In this document: positions 7,770 through 16,676 of the stretch, piece by piece | Position numbering within the stretch: the stretch's first letter is position 1 | Layout of the letters: each line of letters opens with the position of its first letter | Assembly: GCA_910574745.1 (NCBI GenBank) | Contig: CAJTCE010000004.1 | Coordinates: forward strand, 124,001-188,000 | Source of the DNA: Lachnospiraceae bacterium | GTDB lineage: Bacteria > Bacillota > Clostridia > Lachnospirales > Lachnospiraceae | Direction: 5' to 3' | Length of the DNA: 64,000 bases | Position numbers and translations under genes: made by a program | The notes under the pieces: model-generated | What the model saw: the letters and a program-made list of their open reading frames with translations, nothing else | Told to the model about the DNA's origin: nothing | The model's database searches: none

Positions 7770-9587
7770 ATGCAGCAATATGACCAAAGTAAAATCCGCA
7801 ATTTTTGTATTGTGGCCCATATCGACCACGGTAAATCCACTCTTGCGGACAGGATAATAGAAAAGACAGGACTTCTGACCAGCCGTGAAATGCAGGCCCA
7901 GGTTCTTGACAATATGGAACTTGAAAGGGAAAGAGGCATTACGATCAAGGCCCAGACAGTTCGTATTGTCTATAAAGCTAAGGACGGGGAGGAATATATT
8001 TTCAATTTGATCGACACCCCCGGCCATGTGGACTTTAACTATGAAGTGAGTCGTGCCCTTGCGGCATGCGACGGGGCTATTCTGGTAGTTGACGCGGCCC
8101 AGGGAATTGAAGCGCAGACTTTAGCCAATGTATATCTCGCCCTGGATCACAATCTGGATGTATTTCCGGTTATCAATAAAATTGACCTGCCAAGCGCAGA
8201 GCCGGACCGGGTAAAGGATGAGATAGAGGATGTTATCGGCATAGAAGCCCAGGACGCCCCGTTGATCTCGGCAAAAAACGGTATCGGCATTGAAGAGGTT
8301 TTGGAACAGATCGTAGAAAAGATTCCGGCTCCCAAAGGAAATCCCGACGCTCCCTTATCGGCGTTGATCTTTGATTCCCTGTATGATTCTTATAAAGGCG
8401 TGATTGTTTTCTGCCGCCTTATGGAAGGCAGGGTCAGGAAAGGCACCAAAATCAAGATGATGGCAACCGGCGCGACGGCGGAGGTTGTGGAAGTAGGATA
8501 TTTCGGAGCGGGACAGTTTATTCCCTGTGAGGAACTGGCGGCCGGCATGGTAGGTTATATTACGGCTTCCATCAAGAATGTAAAAGATACGGCGGTAGGC
8601 GATACGGTTACGGATGTGGACAATCCTTGTGCAGAACCCCTCCCCGGTTATAAGAAAGTAAATTCCATGGTTTACTGCGGTATGTATCCGGCAGACGGGG
8701 CAAAATATCCCGACTTGCGGGATGCTTTGGAAAAGCTGCAGTTAAACGATGCTTCCTTAAATTATGAGCCTGAAACCTCCGTGGCATTGGGCTTTGGTTT
8801 CCGTTGCGGTTTTTTGGGACTGTTACATTTGGAAATCATTCAGGAAAGGCTGGAGCGGGAGTATAATCTGGATCTTGTGACTACTGCGCCGGGAGTTATT
8901 TATAAGGTGCACAAGACGAATGGGGAGGTCATTGAATTGACTAATCCCAGCAACCTCCCTGACCCGGCGGAAATCGACTATATGGAGGAGCCTATTGTAA
9001 CGGCAGAAATTATGGTTACAACGGAATTCATAGGCTCTATCATGGAACTGTGCCAGGAAAGGCGTGGCGTTTATCTGGGCATGGAATATATGGAGGAAAC
9101 AAGGGCGCTGCTTAAATATGAGCTTCCTCTAAATGAAATAATTTATGACTTTTTTGACGCTTTAAAATCCCGCTCCAGGGGTTACGCTTCTTTTGACTAT
9201 GAATTAAAGGGCTATGAGCAGTCGGAATTAGTAAAACTGGATATTCTCATTAATAAAGAGGAAGTGGATGCCTTGTCCTTTATTGTTCATAAGGACAGCG
9301 CTTATGACAGAGGAAGGAAGATGTGCGAAAAATTAAAAGATGAAATTCCCAGGCATCTGTTTGAAATTCCCATTCAGGCGGCGGTGGGCGGTAAGGTAAT
9401 CGCCAGAGAAACCGTGAAGGCCATGCGAAAGGACGTTCTGGCAAAATGCTATGGCGGCGATATTACCCGTAAAAAGAAGCTTTTAGAGAAACAGAAAGAG
9501 GGAAAGAAGCGTATGCGTCAGATCGGCAGCGTGGAAATTCCCCAGTCAGCTTTTATGAGCGTGCTAAAGCTGGATGACAGGAAATAG
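7770..9587 (+). CDS. lepA: Elongation factor 4 (LepA), back-translocase GTPase
   Basis: LepA/EF4 is a ribosome-associated translational GTPase tied to ribosome biogenesis and stress. The 605-residue product has full family length. It shows the G1 loop AHIDHGKST (16-24), the switch [12 protein letters not shown], the G3 loop DTPGHVDF and the G4 loop NKID. The LepA-specific C-terminal domain is present ([20 protein letters not shown], with [20 protein letters not shown] just after). A GGAGG RBS precedes the ATG. It is followed by hemW, the classic Firmicutes order. Function is well supported by motif content; nothing is unusual. Confidence 0.98.
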   Translation: MQQYDQSKIRNFCIVAHIDHGKSTLADRIIEKTGLLTSREMQAQVLDNMELERERGITIKAQTVRIVYKAKDGEEYIFNLIDTPGHVDFNYEVSRALAACDGAILVVDAAQGIEAQTLANVYLALDHNLDVFPVINKIDLPSAEPDRVKDEIEDVIGIEAQDAPLISAKNGIGIEEVLEQIVEKIPAPKGNPDAPLSALIFDSLYDSYKGVIVFCRLMEGRVRKGTKIKMMATGATAEVVEVGYFGAGQFIPCEELAAGMVGYITASIKNVKDTAVGDTVTDVDNPCAEPLPGYKKVNSMVYCGMYPADGAKYPDLRDALEKLQLNDASLNYEPETSVALGFGFRCGFLGLLHLEIIQERLEREYNLDLVTTAPGVIYKVHKTNGEVIELTNPSNLPDPAEIDYMEEPIVTAEIMVTTEFIGSIMELCQERRGVYLGMEYMEETRALLKYELPLNEIIYDFFDALKSRSRGYASFDYELKGYEQSELVKLDILINKEEVDALSFIVHKDSAYDRGRKMCEKLKDEIPRHLFEIPIQAAVGGKVIARETVKAMRKDVLAKCYGGDITRKKKLLEKQKEGKKRMRQIGSVEIPQSAFMSVLKLDDRK

Positions 9588-9604
9588 AACAAAGCTGCAG
9601 AAAC

Positions 9605-9649
9605 ATTTAACGGAGCAAAAGCGGCGAAGCAGGCCGGAGAACGTTAAAT
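9605..9649. repeat. Inverted repeat between lepA and hemW
   Basis: ATTTAACG (9605-9612) and CGTTAAAT (9642-9649) are perfect complements 29 nt apart. There is no T-run, so it is not a clear terminator. It may be only a weak readthrough hairpin. Confidence 0.3.
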
Positions 9650-9668
9650 CAAGCAGAGTATTTGGCAA

Positions 9669-10844
9669 ATGAATAAAAACGGGTGTAATGAAATGGAGTT
9701 GTATATTCACATTCCCTTCTGTGTGCAGAAGTGTAAATATTGTGATTTTTTATCCATGGCGGCCGATGAAGCGACAAAAGAGCGGTATGTGGAAGCTTTA
9801 ATGAATGAAATCGCATTTTACGGACGACAGGAAGAGTGGGAACAAGGGCTGGAAACCGTTTATTTCGGCGGGGGAACGCCCACGGTAATAGGCTCCCGAA
9901 ACCTGATTCGAATTTTGGACTGTGTGAGAAGTTACTTTCGGATTAAAGAGGAGTGTGAGATAACAATTGAACTAAACCCTGCCACCATTGACGGGGAGGG
10001 CTTAAAAGAGCTGCGTTTAAACGGAGTAAACCGTTTAAGCATCGGTTTGCAGTCTGCCCGGAATGAGGAATTAAAGCTTTTAGGAAGGATTCATAGCTAC
10101 GAGGAATTTTTGAAGGCTTTTAGGGAGGCACGGATAGCCGGTTTTAAAAACGTAAATGTGGATCTGATTTCCTCCCTGCCCGGTCAGAGGGTGGAAGATT
10201 ATAAGGAAAGCCTTCAAAAGGTAATTTGGTTGGGCCCGGAGCATATTTCCGCCTACAGTCTGATTTTGGAAGAAGGAACGCCATTTTATGATAGTTATGT
10301 AAACCATCCGGAGCTGCTTCCCGATGAGGATACAGATCGTGAAATGTATCACCTGACCAAAGAAATGTTAAAAGCGGCCGGATATGACAGATACGAGATT
10401 TCTAATTATGCGAAATCCGGCTTTGAATCAAAACATAACAGTGGTTATTGGAAAAGGGTTCCCTATCTGGGCACAGGTCTGGGAGCTTCTTCTTTTATAG
10501 GGGGTAAACGCTGGAAAAACGGAACAAATTTAAAGGAATACTTACGGAATTGGGAGAAAATAAACGAAAATACTGTTTTCCCGGGAAGGCTTGAAGAATT
10601 TTACACATTATCCCGCCGGGATGAAATGGCAGAATATCTGTATCTGGGACTTAGAATGAGCCGGGGCGTTTCCATAAAAGGGTTTGAGAGGTGCTTTGGA
10701 AAAGACTTGTTCGATGTATACGGTAAAGAGATAGCAAAGTTTAAGAAGGAAGGGCTTCTGGTGGCAGATGAAGAGAAGGACAGGATTTATCTGACGGACT
10801 TTGGCATGGATGTGAGCAATTATGTGTTTGAGAGGTTTGTGTGA
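9669..10844 (+). CDS. hemW: HemW, radical SAM heme chaperone (coproporphyrinogen oxidase-like)
   Basis: This 391-residue protein of the HemN/HemW radical SAM family contains IHIPFCVQKCKYCDF with cysteines 18, 22 and 25 in the CxxxCxxC pattern that binds the 4Fe-4S cluster, then YFGGGTPT (SAM-binding GGxPT) and the C-terminal HemW domain (FERCFGKDLFDVYG). The family carries heme to target proteins; older annotations call it an oxygen-independent coproporphyrinogen oxidase, but genuine HemN has an extra cysteine. Neither possible start has a strong RBS; ATG 9693 (MELYIHIPF) fits the family N-terminus better than 9669. It is the usual lepA partner. Confidence 0.95.
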   Translation: MNKNGCNEMELYIHIPFCVQKCKYCDFLSMAADEATKERYVEALMNEIAFYGRQEEWEQGLETVYFGGGTPTVIGSRNLIRILDCVRSYFRIKEECEITIELNPATIDGEGLKELRLNGVNRLSIGLQSARNEELKLLGRIHSYEEFLKAFREARIAGFKNVNVDLISSLPGQRVEDYKESLQKVIWLGPEHISAYSLILEEGTPFYDSYVNHPELLPDEDTDREMYHLTKEMLKAAGYDRYEISNYAKSGFESKHNSGYWKRVPYLGTGLGASSFIGGKRWKNGTNLKEYLRNWEKINENTVFPGRLEEFYTLSRRDEMAEYLYLGLRMSRGVSIKGFERCFGKDLFDVYGKEIAKFKKEGLLVADEEKDRIYLTDFGMDVSNYVFERFV

Positions 10845-10859
10845 GTCAATCTCATATAC

Positions 10860-10888
10860 TTATCATTTTTTCGACTATGTGTTATAAT
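10860..10888 (+). promoter_or_regulatory. Probable promoter of the surface-sugar cluster
   Basis: TTATCA (10860-10865), 17 bp, TATAAT (10883-10888), 25 bp before the ATP-grasp start. The -10 is perfect and the -35 matches four of six. Confidence 0.5.
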
Positions 10889-10913
10889 AACAAAAACGGC
10901 TGGAGACTGACAG

Positions 10914-12134
10914 ATGAAAAAGATGCTTATGCTGGGCGGAAGCCATGCGGAAATTCCCATGATTCAGGCGGCCCGAAAATTGGGATATTATGTAATTACT
11001 ACGGGAAATCAGGCGGATGGCCTGGGACATCCCTTTGGGGACGCATACATCAATTGTGATTTCAGCAATAAAGAGGCTATTACGGAGCTGGCAAGGGAGC
11101 AGAAGGTGGATGCTATATGCTCCGGCTGCAATGATTTTGCCTATTTATCTGCCGCTTATGCCTGTGAAAAATTAGAATTGCCGGGACATGACGACTATGA
11201 AACGGCGTTGCGGATTCATCACAAGGATAAGTACCGTGCGTTGGCTGACGAACTGGGAATTGTAACCCCCAAGGCTTATAAATGCAGCGGCTCGGCTAAA
11301 TTGTCAGAGGCATGTGAGCGATTAAGCTTTCCGGTTATAGTAAAGCCTGTGGATTTGACCGGCGGGAAAGGCATGCAGAGGTGTGAAAATAAAGAGCAGG
11401 TTAAAGAGGCTTATGAGATTGCCATGAAAGCCACTAGAGAGCATTATGTGGTTGTGGAAGAGTTCATTACGGGAACAAATCACGGATTTTCCGCCTATAT
11501 CCAAAATCAAAAGGTTACATTTTTCTTTGCAGACAATGAGCAGTACTATCACAACCCTTACCTTGTTTCCGGAGCCAGTACGCCGTCTTACGCGCCACAA
11601 GAAGCCATGAAACAGCTTTGTGGGGACTGTGAGAAAATTGCGGGGAAATTGCAATTAAAGGACGGCATTCTGCACATTCAGTTTATTTTAAAAGAAAATA
11701 AAACGCCTGTTATTATAGAGGTCTGCCGGAGAGCGCCGGGAGATTTATATATTCATTTGGTTGAAATGGCAAAGGGAGTTGATTATCCTCAATATATTGT
11801 GGGAGGAGAAGCCGGTATGAGCCTGCCTGCACCGTGTCCAAAGGAAAAAAAAGGATATTTTGTAAGGCACTGTGTTATGGCGGATGGAGAAGGCACGATA
11901 GAAACGGTTCAGATCGCTGATGAAATCGCACCATATGTAAAAGAACAAATGTTATGGTATAAAAAAGGCGATGTCGTTGAGGATATGTTAAAATATAAAG
12001 CGGGAATTGTTTTTCTGCATTTTCCTACAGAGAAAGAATATCGGTGTTATTTGGATAAGCTTCCAAAGCTTATTAAGATTAAATTGCAGGATTTGGATAA
12101 AAGGGATGGTATTATAAAAGAAACGGGTAACTGA
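10914..12134 (+). CDS. ATP-grasp carboxylate-amine ligase family protein
   Basis: This 406-residue ATP-grasp enzyme has an N-terminal Rossmann part (MLMLGGSHAEIP), a preATP region, and the ATP-grasp core with the glycine-rich loop VIVKPVDLTGGKGMQR (about 141-156) and the metal-binding end IIEVCRRAPGD. The family joins a carboxylate to an amine or thiol through an acyl-phosphate. Homologues of this subtype often sit in surface polysaccharide loci. Here the neighbours are an oxidoreductase, glycosyltransferases and a WecE aminotransferase, so it may attach an amino acid to an amino sugar. That substrate is inference. The start has GGAGA 8 nt upstream and a promoter of its own. Confidence 0.85.
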   Translation: MKKMLMLGGSHAEIPMIQAARKLGYYVITTGNQADGLGHPFGDAYINCDFSNKEAITELAREQKVDAICSGCNDFAYLSAAYACEKLELPGHDDYETALRIHHKDKYRALADELGIVTPKAYKCSGSAKLSEACERLSFPVIVKPVDLTGGKGMQRCENKEQVKEAYEIAMKATREHYVVVEEFITGTNHGFSAYIQNQKVTFFFADNEQYYHNPYLVSGASTPSYAPQEAMKQLCGDCEKIAGKLQLKDGILHIQFILKENKTPVIIEVCRRAPGDLYIHLVEMAKGVDYPQYIVGGEAGMSLPAPCPKEKKGYFVRHCVMADGEGTIETVQIADEIAPYVKEQMLWYKKGDVVEDMLKYKAGIVFLHFPTEKEYRCYLDKLPKLIKIKLQDLDKRDGIIKETGN

Positions 12135-12287
12135 CAGATAAGGGAGTGGGGATGTAAAATGCAAACAGCAGAAAAAGATAGTGCTGCAAAAAGAGGGATA
12201 GAAAACAGACGTTTTTGAAGAGATGGAAATTTAAAGTAGTTTGAGATGCTTGCAATGTAAAATAAAAATTAGGGGAGGAACAAAATA

Positions 12288-13403
12288 ATGTATCGGATTG
12301 GATTTATCGGAGGGGGAATAAATTCGGCTATCGGAAGAAGCCACTTTATTGCGTCCCAGATGGATGGAAAGTTCAAATTGGAGGCAGGCGCTTTCAGCCG
12401 CAATCAGGAAATTAATCATAAAACAGGAGAAGAATTTATGGTAGCTTCGGACCGGGTTTATGACGATTACCATAAATTGCTTGAAAGAGAAAAAGGGAAA
12501 TTGGACGTTATCGCCATTCTGACGCCTACGGATACCCATGAGGTAATGGTGGAAGAATGTTTAAAGGCAGGATTTCCTGTTATTTGTGAAAAATCTTTAT
12601 GTACATCCTATGAGTCCGCATTAAAAATCAAAAAAAATGTGGAAGATACAAAAGGATTTTTATGTGTTACATACAATTACACGGGTTATCCTATGGTCAG
12701 GGTGCTTAGGGACAAGATTAAAGCGGGAGATTTGGGAAAGGTTACCAATATTATTGTGGAAATGCCCCAGGAGGGATTTACCAGATATACTTTAGACGGA
12801 AATCAGCCAAAGCCCCAGAACTGGCGTATGACGGATTATGAAATCCCCACTATTTCTTTGGATTTGGGAACCCATCTTCACAATATGATGGCATTTTTAA
12901 CAGGGGCGGCGCCCAAGGAAATCGTGGCAAGAGAAAGCTCCTTCGGTTTTTTTCCCCAGGTTATTGACGATGTTCTCTGCATGATTAATTATACGGATGA
13001 TATTGCGGCACAGATGTGGTTCAGCAAGGCGGCTTTGGGAAACAGAAACGGACTGCGGATCAGGGTCTTTGGCACAAAAGCCAGTGCGGAGTGGTATCAG
13101 GCGGAACCGGAAACCTTGAAGCTGAACGATAAAAACGGACATGTTCTTTTGTTAGACAGAAGTAATGATAAGGCGGAGGGCCAACAGGCCAGATATAACC
13201 GTTTCAAAGTAGGACATCCCAGCGGTTTTATTGAAGCCTATGCAAATTATTACTGGGATATATACGATGCTTTAACGGAATACCTTACAAAAGGAGAAGA
13301 GGCATCCCATTATTTAATGAATATCGATACTTCCATAGAGGGGCTAAAGCTCTTTGAGGTGGCCCATCGATCTGCCAAAGAGCATAAATGGATGCCTGTC
13401 TAA
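12288..13403 (+). CDS. Gfo/Idh/MocA family NAD(P)-dependent oxidoreductase
   Basis: This 371-residue protein has the N-terminal dinucleotide fold (IGFIGGGINSAIG, 4-16) and the C-terminal substrate domain. The family usually has an EKP signature whose lysine is catalytic. Here it reads E101-K102-S103, so the lysine is kept and the proline replaced. DLGTHLHNM supplies the usual histidine region. Members oxidise or reduce hydroxyls on sugars or inositols. In this cluster it probably makes a keto-sugar for the aminotransferase encoded 3.3 kb downstream, but the substrate cannot be read. A GGGGAGG RBS is present. The 153 bp upstream contain no clear gene. Confidence 0.88.
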   Translation: MYRIGFIGGGINSAIGRSHFIASQMDGKFKLEAGAFSRNQEINHKTGEEFMVASDRVYDDYHKLLEREKGKLDVIAILTPTDTHEVMVEECLKAGFPVICEKSLCTSYESALKIKKNVEDTKGFLCVTYNYTGYPMVRVLRDKIKAGDLGKVTNIIVEMPQEGFTRYTLDGNQPKPQNWRMTDYEIPTISLDLGTHLHNMMAFLTGAAPKEIVARESSFGFFPQVIDDVLCMINYTDDIAAQMWFSKAALGNRNGLRIRVFGTKASAEWYQAEPETLKLNDKNGHVLLLDRSNDKAEGQQARYNRFKVGHPSGFIEAYANYYWDIYDALTEYLTKGEEASHYLMNIDTSIEGLKLFEVAHRSAKEHKWMPV

Positions 13404-13429
13404 AGGGAAAGAAAAGGAATGATACATAT

Positions 13430-14389
13430 ATGAATCTGCAAAAAGGATTAGTGAGCTTTGTCATTCCCTGCTACTGCTCGGAAAAGACAATAGAAGCGGT
13501 AGTGGCGGAAATCATTGAAAAAGTAAAAGAACAGTCCGAATATGATTATGAAATTATTTTAGTTAATGATTTTTCCAAGGACGATACCAAAAATGTCATA
13601 AAAGGGCTGGCAGAAGCCGATCACAAAATCGTTGCCATAGACTTTTCCAGAAACTTCGGGCAGCATTCTGCGATTATGGCAGGCTTTTGGAAGGTCAAAG
13701 GAGAATATGTGGTCTGTCTGGACGATGACGGACAGATGCCCATAGAATCCGTATTTGACTTGATCAAGGAACTGGAAAAGGGAGCGGATGTGGTTTTCGG
13801 ACAGTACGAAGAGGTTAAGCAGAAATGGTATAGGAATATGGGGAGCAGAATAAATGTACTGATGACAGAAATTTTGCTGGATAAACCCAAAGAGCTCTAT
13901 ATGTCCAGTTTTTGGGCGGGAAAACGATTTGTAATTGAAGAAGTAATCCGGTATGAAGGTGCATATCCGTATATCGGTGGATTGCTGTTGAGGATTACTA
14001 AAAATATGGTAAGTATTCCTGTAAAGCATCGGGAGCGGTTAACCGGAAGATCAGGATATACATTTTTTAAGTTAATAAATCTTTGGATGAATGGGTTTAC
14101 GGCTTTTTCCGTAAAACCTCTTCGGTTTGCGACGTTTTGCGGGATGGTATGTGCCGCAGTTGGTTTTATTTACGGTATTGTTACGATAATCAGGAAATTA
14201 TTAGACCCCGATATTTTGATGGGATATGCATCTACAATTACGGTCATTCTGTTTATCGGAGGTATGCTCATGCTTATGCTCGGGATAGTAGGCGAATATA
14301 TAGGAAGAATCTATATATGCATAAACAAAGCGCCTCAATATGTCATAAAGGAAGTTATTGATAAGAGAACGGATGGGGAAGAGGATTAA
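13430..14389 (+). CDS. GT2 polyprenyl-phosphate glycosyltransferase (DPM1/ArnC/GtrB type)
   Basis: This 319-residue enzyme has an N-terminal GT-A domain (VSFVIPCY, EIILVNDFS, FSRNFGQHSA, CLDDDGQ with the metal-binding acidic triplet at 98-100) and two C-terminal membrane helices (about 222-245 and 264-290). It is the layout of enzymes that load a sugar from a nucleotide donor onto undecaprenyl phosphate on the cytoplasmic face. The start at ATG 13430 has AAAAGGAA upstream and the family N-terminus; the open frame reaches back to 13388 inside the previous gene. The neighbouring 4-TM pair could flip the lipid-linked product, as ArnC/ArnE/ArnF do. Confidence 0.92.
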   Translation: MNLQKGLVSFVIPCYCSEKTIEAVVAEIIEKVKEQSEYDYEIILVNDFSKDDTKNVIKGLAEADHKIVAIDFSRNFGQHSAIMAGFWKVKGEYVVCLDDDGQMPIESVFDLIKELEKGADVVFGQYEEVKQKWYRNMGSRINVLMTEILLDKPKELYMSSFWAGKRFVIEEVIRYEGAYPYIGGLLLRITKNMVSIPVKHRERLTGRSGYTFFKLINLWMNGFTAFSVKPLRFATFCGMVCAAVGFIYGIVTIIRKLLDPDILMGYASTITVILFIGGMLMLMLGIVGEYIGRIYICINKAPQYVIKEVIDKRTDGEED

Positions 14390-14398
14390 ATTAGGGGA

Positions 14399-15865
14399 AT
14401 GGTAAAAAATAGACGTTGTCTGGTATTAGGCTTTTCCATAGGTATGATACTGTTCTATAAATTATGGATTCTGCTCTATTATAACATACATTATGTAGAT
14501 GAGGATCAGGCGCTCATGTGGCTGGGAACCGTTTATTTTTCTCATGGGAAATTTATGGAACCTTGCTTTTGGGGGCAGAATTACGGGGCAATGCTAGAAT
14601 CGTTTTTTAGCGTACCGCTGTATTTGTGCGGGGTTCCGCTTCATATAGCTTGTCCGTTAGTGACAAGCCTGTTTACTACATTGCCGGTTATTGTTATGCT
14701 GTGTCTGACAAGGGATGAAGGGATCATGCTATTGATAACCGGTTCATTTTTGATGCTGGGGTATCAGTTTGACATTCTGCTTTCCGTGCCTCGGAGCTTT
14801 GCTATGGGAATCAGCATCACAACCCTGGCATGTATTGTTTTATTATGTGCAAAAAGAAAAATGGCACTTTTTATGGCATCGGCGTTGGCGGTTATCGGAA
14901 TTGTTATAACAAATACAGCAATTTTTCCGTTGGCATTTACCGGAATTTATCTTTTGTATAGGGATAAGTGCAATGTTAAAAAATTTATCTTGTACATTTC
15001 CGGTGGCGGAATTGGTGTGTGCTATTATCTTTTTGTACGCTATTTTTATAAAAGCCATCCGGAATATGTGATCCACAAAGGTTATGGTTTAGAGTGGAGT
15101 TTAATAAATCTGGATTTATCGCTTGTTATTGATACGTTGAGAGAATTGAATTTTCTGGAATCGTACAGTATTGGGATTTTTATACTGCTGATTTTTTTTG
15201 GTATACTGGCTTACTACAAATATTGGGATATGTTTTGGTTTGGAATCATAGGAACAGTTTTGTCTGTATCTGTATTTGGACATTGGAAAATCTATGATGT
15301 TGTGGACGGAGTTCTGTTAAGCATGTATAGGATGCTGCTGTTTATTCCGTATATGATTTGTCTGTTTTGGTTTTTTTGGGACAGACAAGAGAAAATAGGT
15401 ACAAGCATGAAAATAAAAAAATATATACCTTTTTGTTTCTTTCTTATTGCCTGCAGTATTATTTTTAAATGCGGGAGGATATATAATGTGCTTTACAATA
15501 CCGACGAACTGACGAAGACAGGGGGAGAGTTAAGAATTGTAAAAACGAAGGAAACGCTGGAGGTTTGTGAAGAAATTCTGGAAGAAGCCGAGGGAAAAAC
15601 TCATTGGATTGTTACGATATCCGATTCCCGGCCGGAAGCTTATATTTTAGCTTCTCTTGGATATGGAAAATATCATTTTTATAATCAGCATTATGACAGG
15701 CGGGAGTGGGAAAGAAAGGCGGCTGAAATGACAACGGAAGATTTGTGCTATCTCGGGGTATATTTTGGAGAAGAAGCATATGAGAAAAATAGGGAAGCTT
15801 ATTTTTTAGAGGAAAGAAGGATAAGGAATACTTCTATTGTGGATGACTTACAAAAAGGAGATTAA
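14399..15865 (+). CDS. Polytopic membrane protein, probable GT-C glycosyltransferase
   Basis: This 488-residue protein has about ten hydrophobic segments. The first extracytoplasmic loop carries an acidic motif VDEDQ (33-37), the place where GT-C enzymes (PMT/ArnT type) hold their catalytic acidic residues. A C-terminal soluble tail (about 375-488) follows the last helix. Family knowledge suggests a transferase using a polyprenyl-phosphate sugar on the outer face of the membrane, which would match the GT2 gene just upstream. The identity is inferred from topology and context, not from a clear family match. The start codon is doubtful because the AGGGGA before it is too close; a GAGGA at 14381 may serve. 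Confidence 0.65.
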   Translation: MVKNRRCLVLGFSIGMILFYKLWILLYYNIHYVDEDQALMWLGTVYFSHGKFMEPCFWGQNYGAMLESFFSVPLYLCGVPLHIACPLVTSLFTTLPVIVMLCLTRDEGIMLLITGSFLMLGYQFDILLSVPRSFAMGISITTLACIVLLCAKRKMALFMASALAVIGIVITNTAIFPLAFTGIYLLYRDKCNVKKFILYISGGGIGVCYYLFVRYFYKSHPEYVIHKGYGLEWSLINLDLSLVIDTLRELNFLESYSIGIFILLIFFGILAYYKYWDMFWFGIIGTVLSVSVFGHWKIYDVVDGVLLSMYRMLLFIPYMICLFWFFWDRQEKIGTSMKIKKYIPFCFFLIACSIIFKCGRIYNVLYNTDELTKTGGELRIVKTKETLEVCEEILEEAEGKTHWIVTISDSRPEAYILASLGYGKYHFYNQHYDRREWERKAAEMTTEDLCYLGVYFGEEAYEKNREAYFLEERRIRNTSIVDDLQKGD

Positions 15866-15868
15866 ATT

Positions 15869-16222
15869 TTGAAAAAAATATATTTAGGTCTGCATTTCAT
15901 ACTAATGTTTTATGCTATAGGGGGCATTTTCAGTAAGAGAGCGGCAAATGCGGAATTTTTATCATTGGAATATATAATAAGCTATGGGATGGTATTTGCC
16001 ATTCTGATGATTTATGCCGTTTTCTGGCAGATGATTCTAAAAAAAGTTTCCCTGACCGTTGCCATGGCAAATAAATCGGTTACGGTAATATGGGGGCTTA
16101 TTTATGGATTTTTGTTCTTTCAGGAAAAGATTACCCTTGGGAATGTCATAGGAGCCGTTATTATTATCGTTGGCATTATTATGGTAGTAAACGGGGATAA
16201 GGAGCAGAATCAATGTACGTAG
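15869..16222 (+). CDS. Small 4-TM EamA/SMR-like protein (ArnE-like subunit)
   Basis: This 117-residue protein has four hydrophobic segments and the EamA/SMR pattern (LTVAMANKSVTVIWGLIYGF, then FFQEKITLGNVIGAVIIIVG). It starts at TTG 15869 with AAAAGGAGA 8 nt upstream. It overlaps the next, similar gene by 10 bases. Paired four-helix proteins of this kind next to ArnC-type transferases form heterodimeric flippases for lipid-linked sugars (ArnE/ArnF). A drug-efflux role of the classic SMR type is less likely in this neighbourhood. The assignment to the flippase group is inference from context. Confidence 0.8.
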   Translation: MKKIYLGLHFILMFYAIGGIFSKRAANAEFLSLEYIISYGMVFAILMIYAVFWQMILKKVSLTVAMANKSVTVIWGLIYGFLFFQEKITLGNVIGAVIIIVGIIMVVNGDKEQNQCT

Positions 16223-16542
16223 CGATTTTTATGGCTTCAGTGTTCATTGCGGCCGTATCACAGATTCTATTAAAGAAAAGCGCCATGAAACAATACGATT
16301 ATAAATTCGGCGATTATTTGAACCCGTATGTGATATGCGCTTATGGTCTTTTATTTTTATCCATGATACTGACGGTTTACGCATATAAAGGCGTGGATTT
16401 AAAAACCGGACCGGTTATAGAAGCTACCAGTTATATTTATGTAGCTGTATTGAGTGCATTTTTTTTGAAGGAAAAGATTTCCAATAAAAAGAAGATCGGG
16501 CTGCTCATCATTATCGTGGGAATTCTGATTTCCAATATATAG
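16213..16542 (+). CDS. Small 4-TM EamA/SMR-like protein (ArnF-like subunit)
   Basis: This 109-residue second half of the pair has four hydrophobic segments with VSQILLKKSAMK near the start and TGPVIEATSYIYVAVLSAFF, ending FLKEKISNKKKIGLLIIIVG. It overlaps the preceding gene by 10 bases (start at 16213 inside its end), which indicates translational coupling and probably a hetero-oligomer. It differs clearly in sequence from its partner, as ArnE and ArnF do. The predicted role is flipping an undecaprenyl-linked sugar across the cytoplasmic membrane. Confidence 0.8.
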   Translation: MYVAIFMASVFIAAVSQILLKKSAMKQYDYKFGDYLNPYVICAYGLLFLSMILTVYAYKGVDLKTGPVIEATSYIYVAVLSAFFLKEKISNKKKIGLLIIIVGILISNI

Positions 16543-16676
16543 GAAATATAAAAACAGCAATCATTTAGAAAAGAGCGGCAAATGGAAGATGGCAGCGTGA
16601 GCCCTGACATAAACAGAAAATAATAGCAGTGGAATCTAAGTCAATGGAAAATGACAGAAAACGGAAAGAGGAAAAA

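Noticed and set aside
12159-12218. 19-residue open frame (MQTAEKDSAAKRGIENRRF) between the ATP-grasp and oxidoreductase genes
   Set aside because: Tiny, no recognisable features, RBS only moderate; likely chance.
15869-16542. SMR multidrug efflux pair
   Set aside because: The small four-helix pair would fit drug efflux by length, but the position within a glycan cluster and overlap point to a lipid-sugar flippase.
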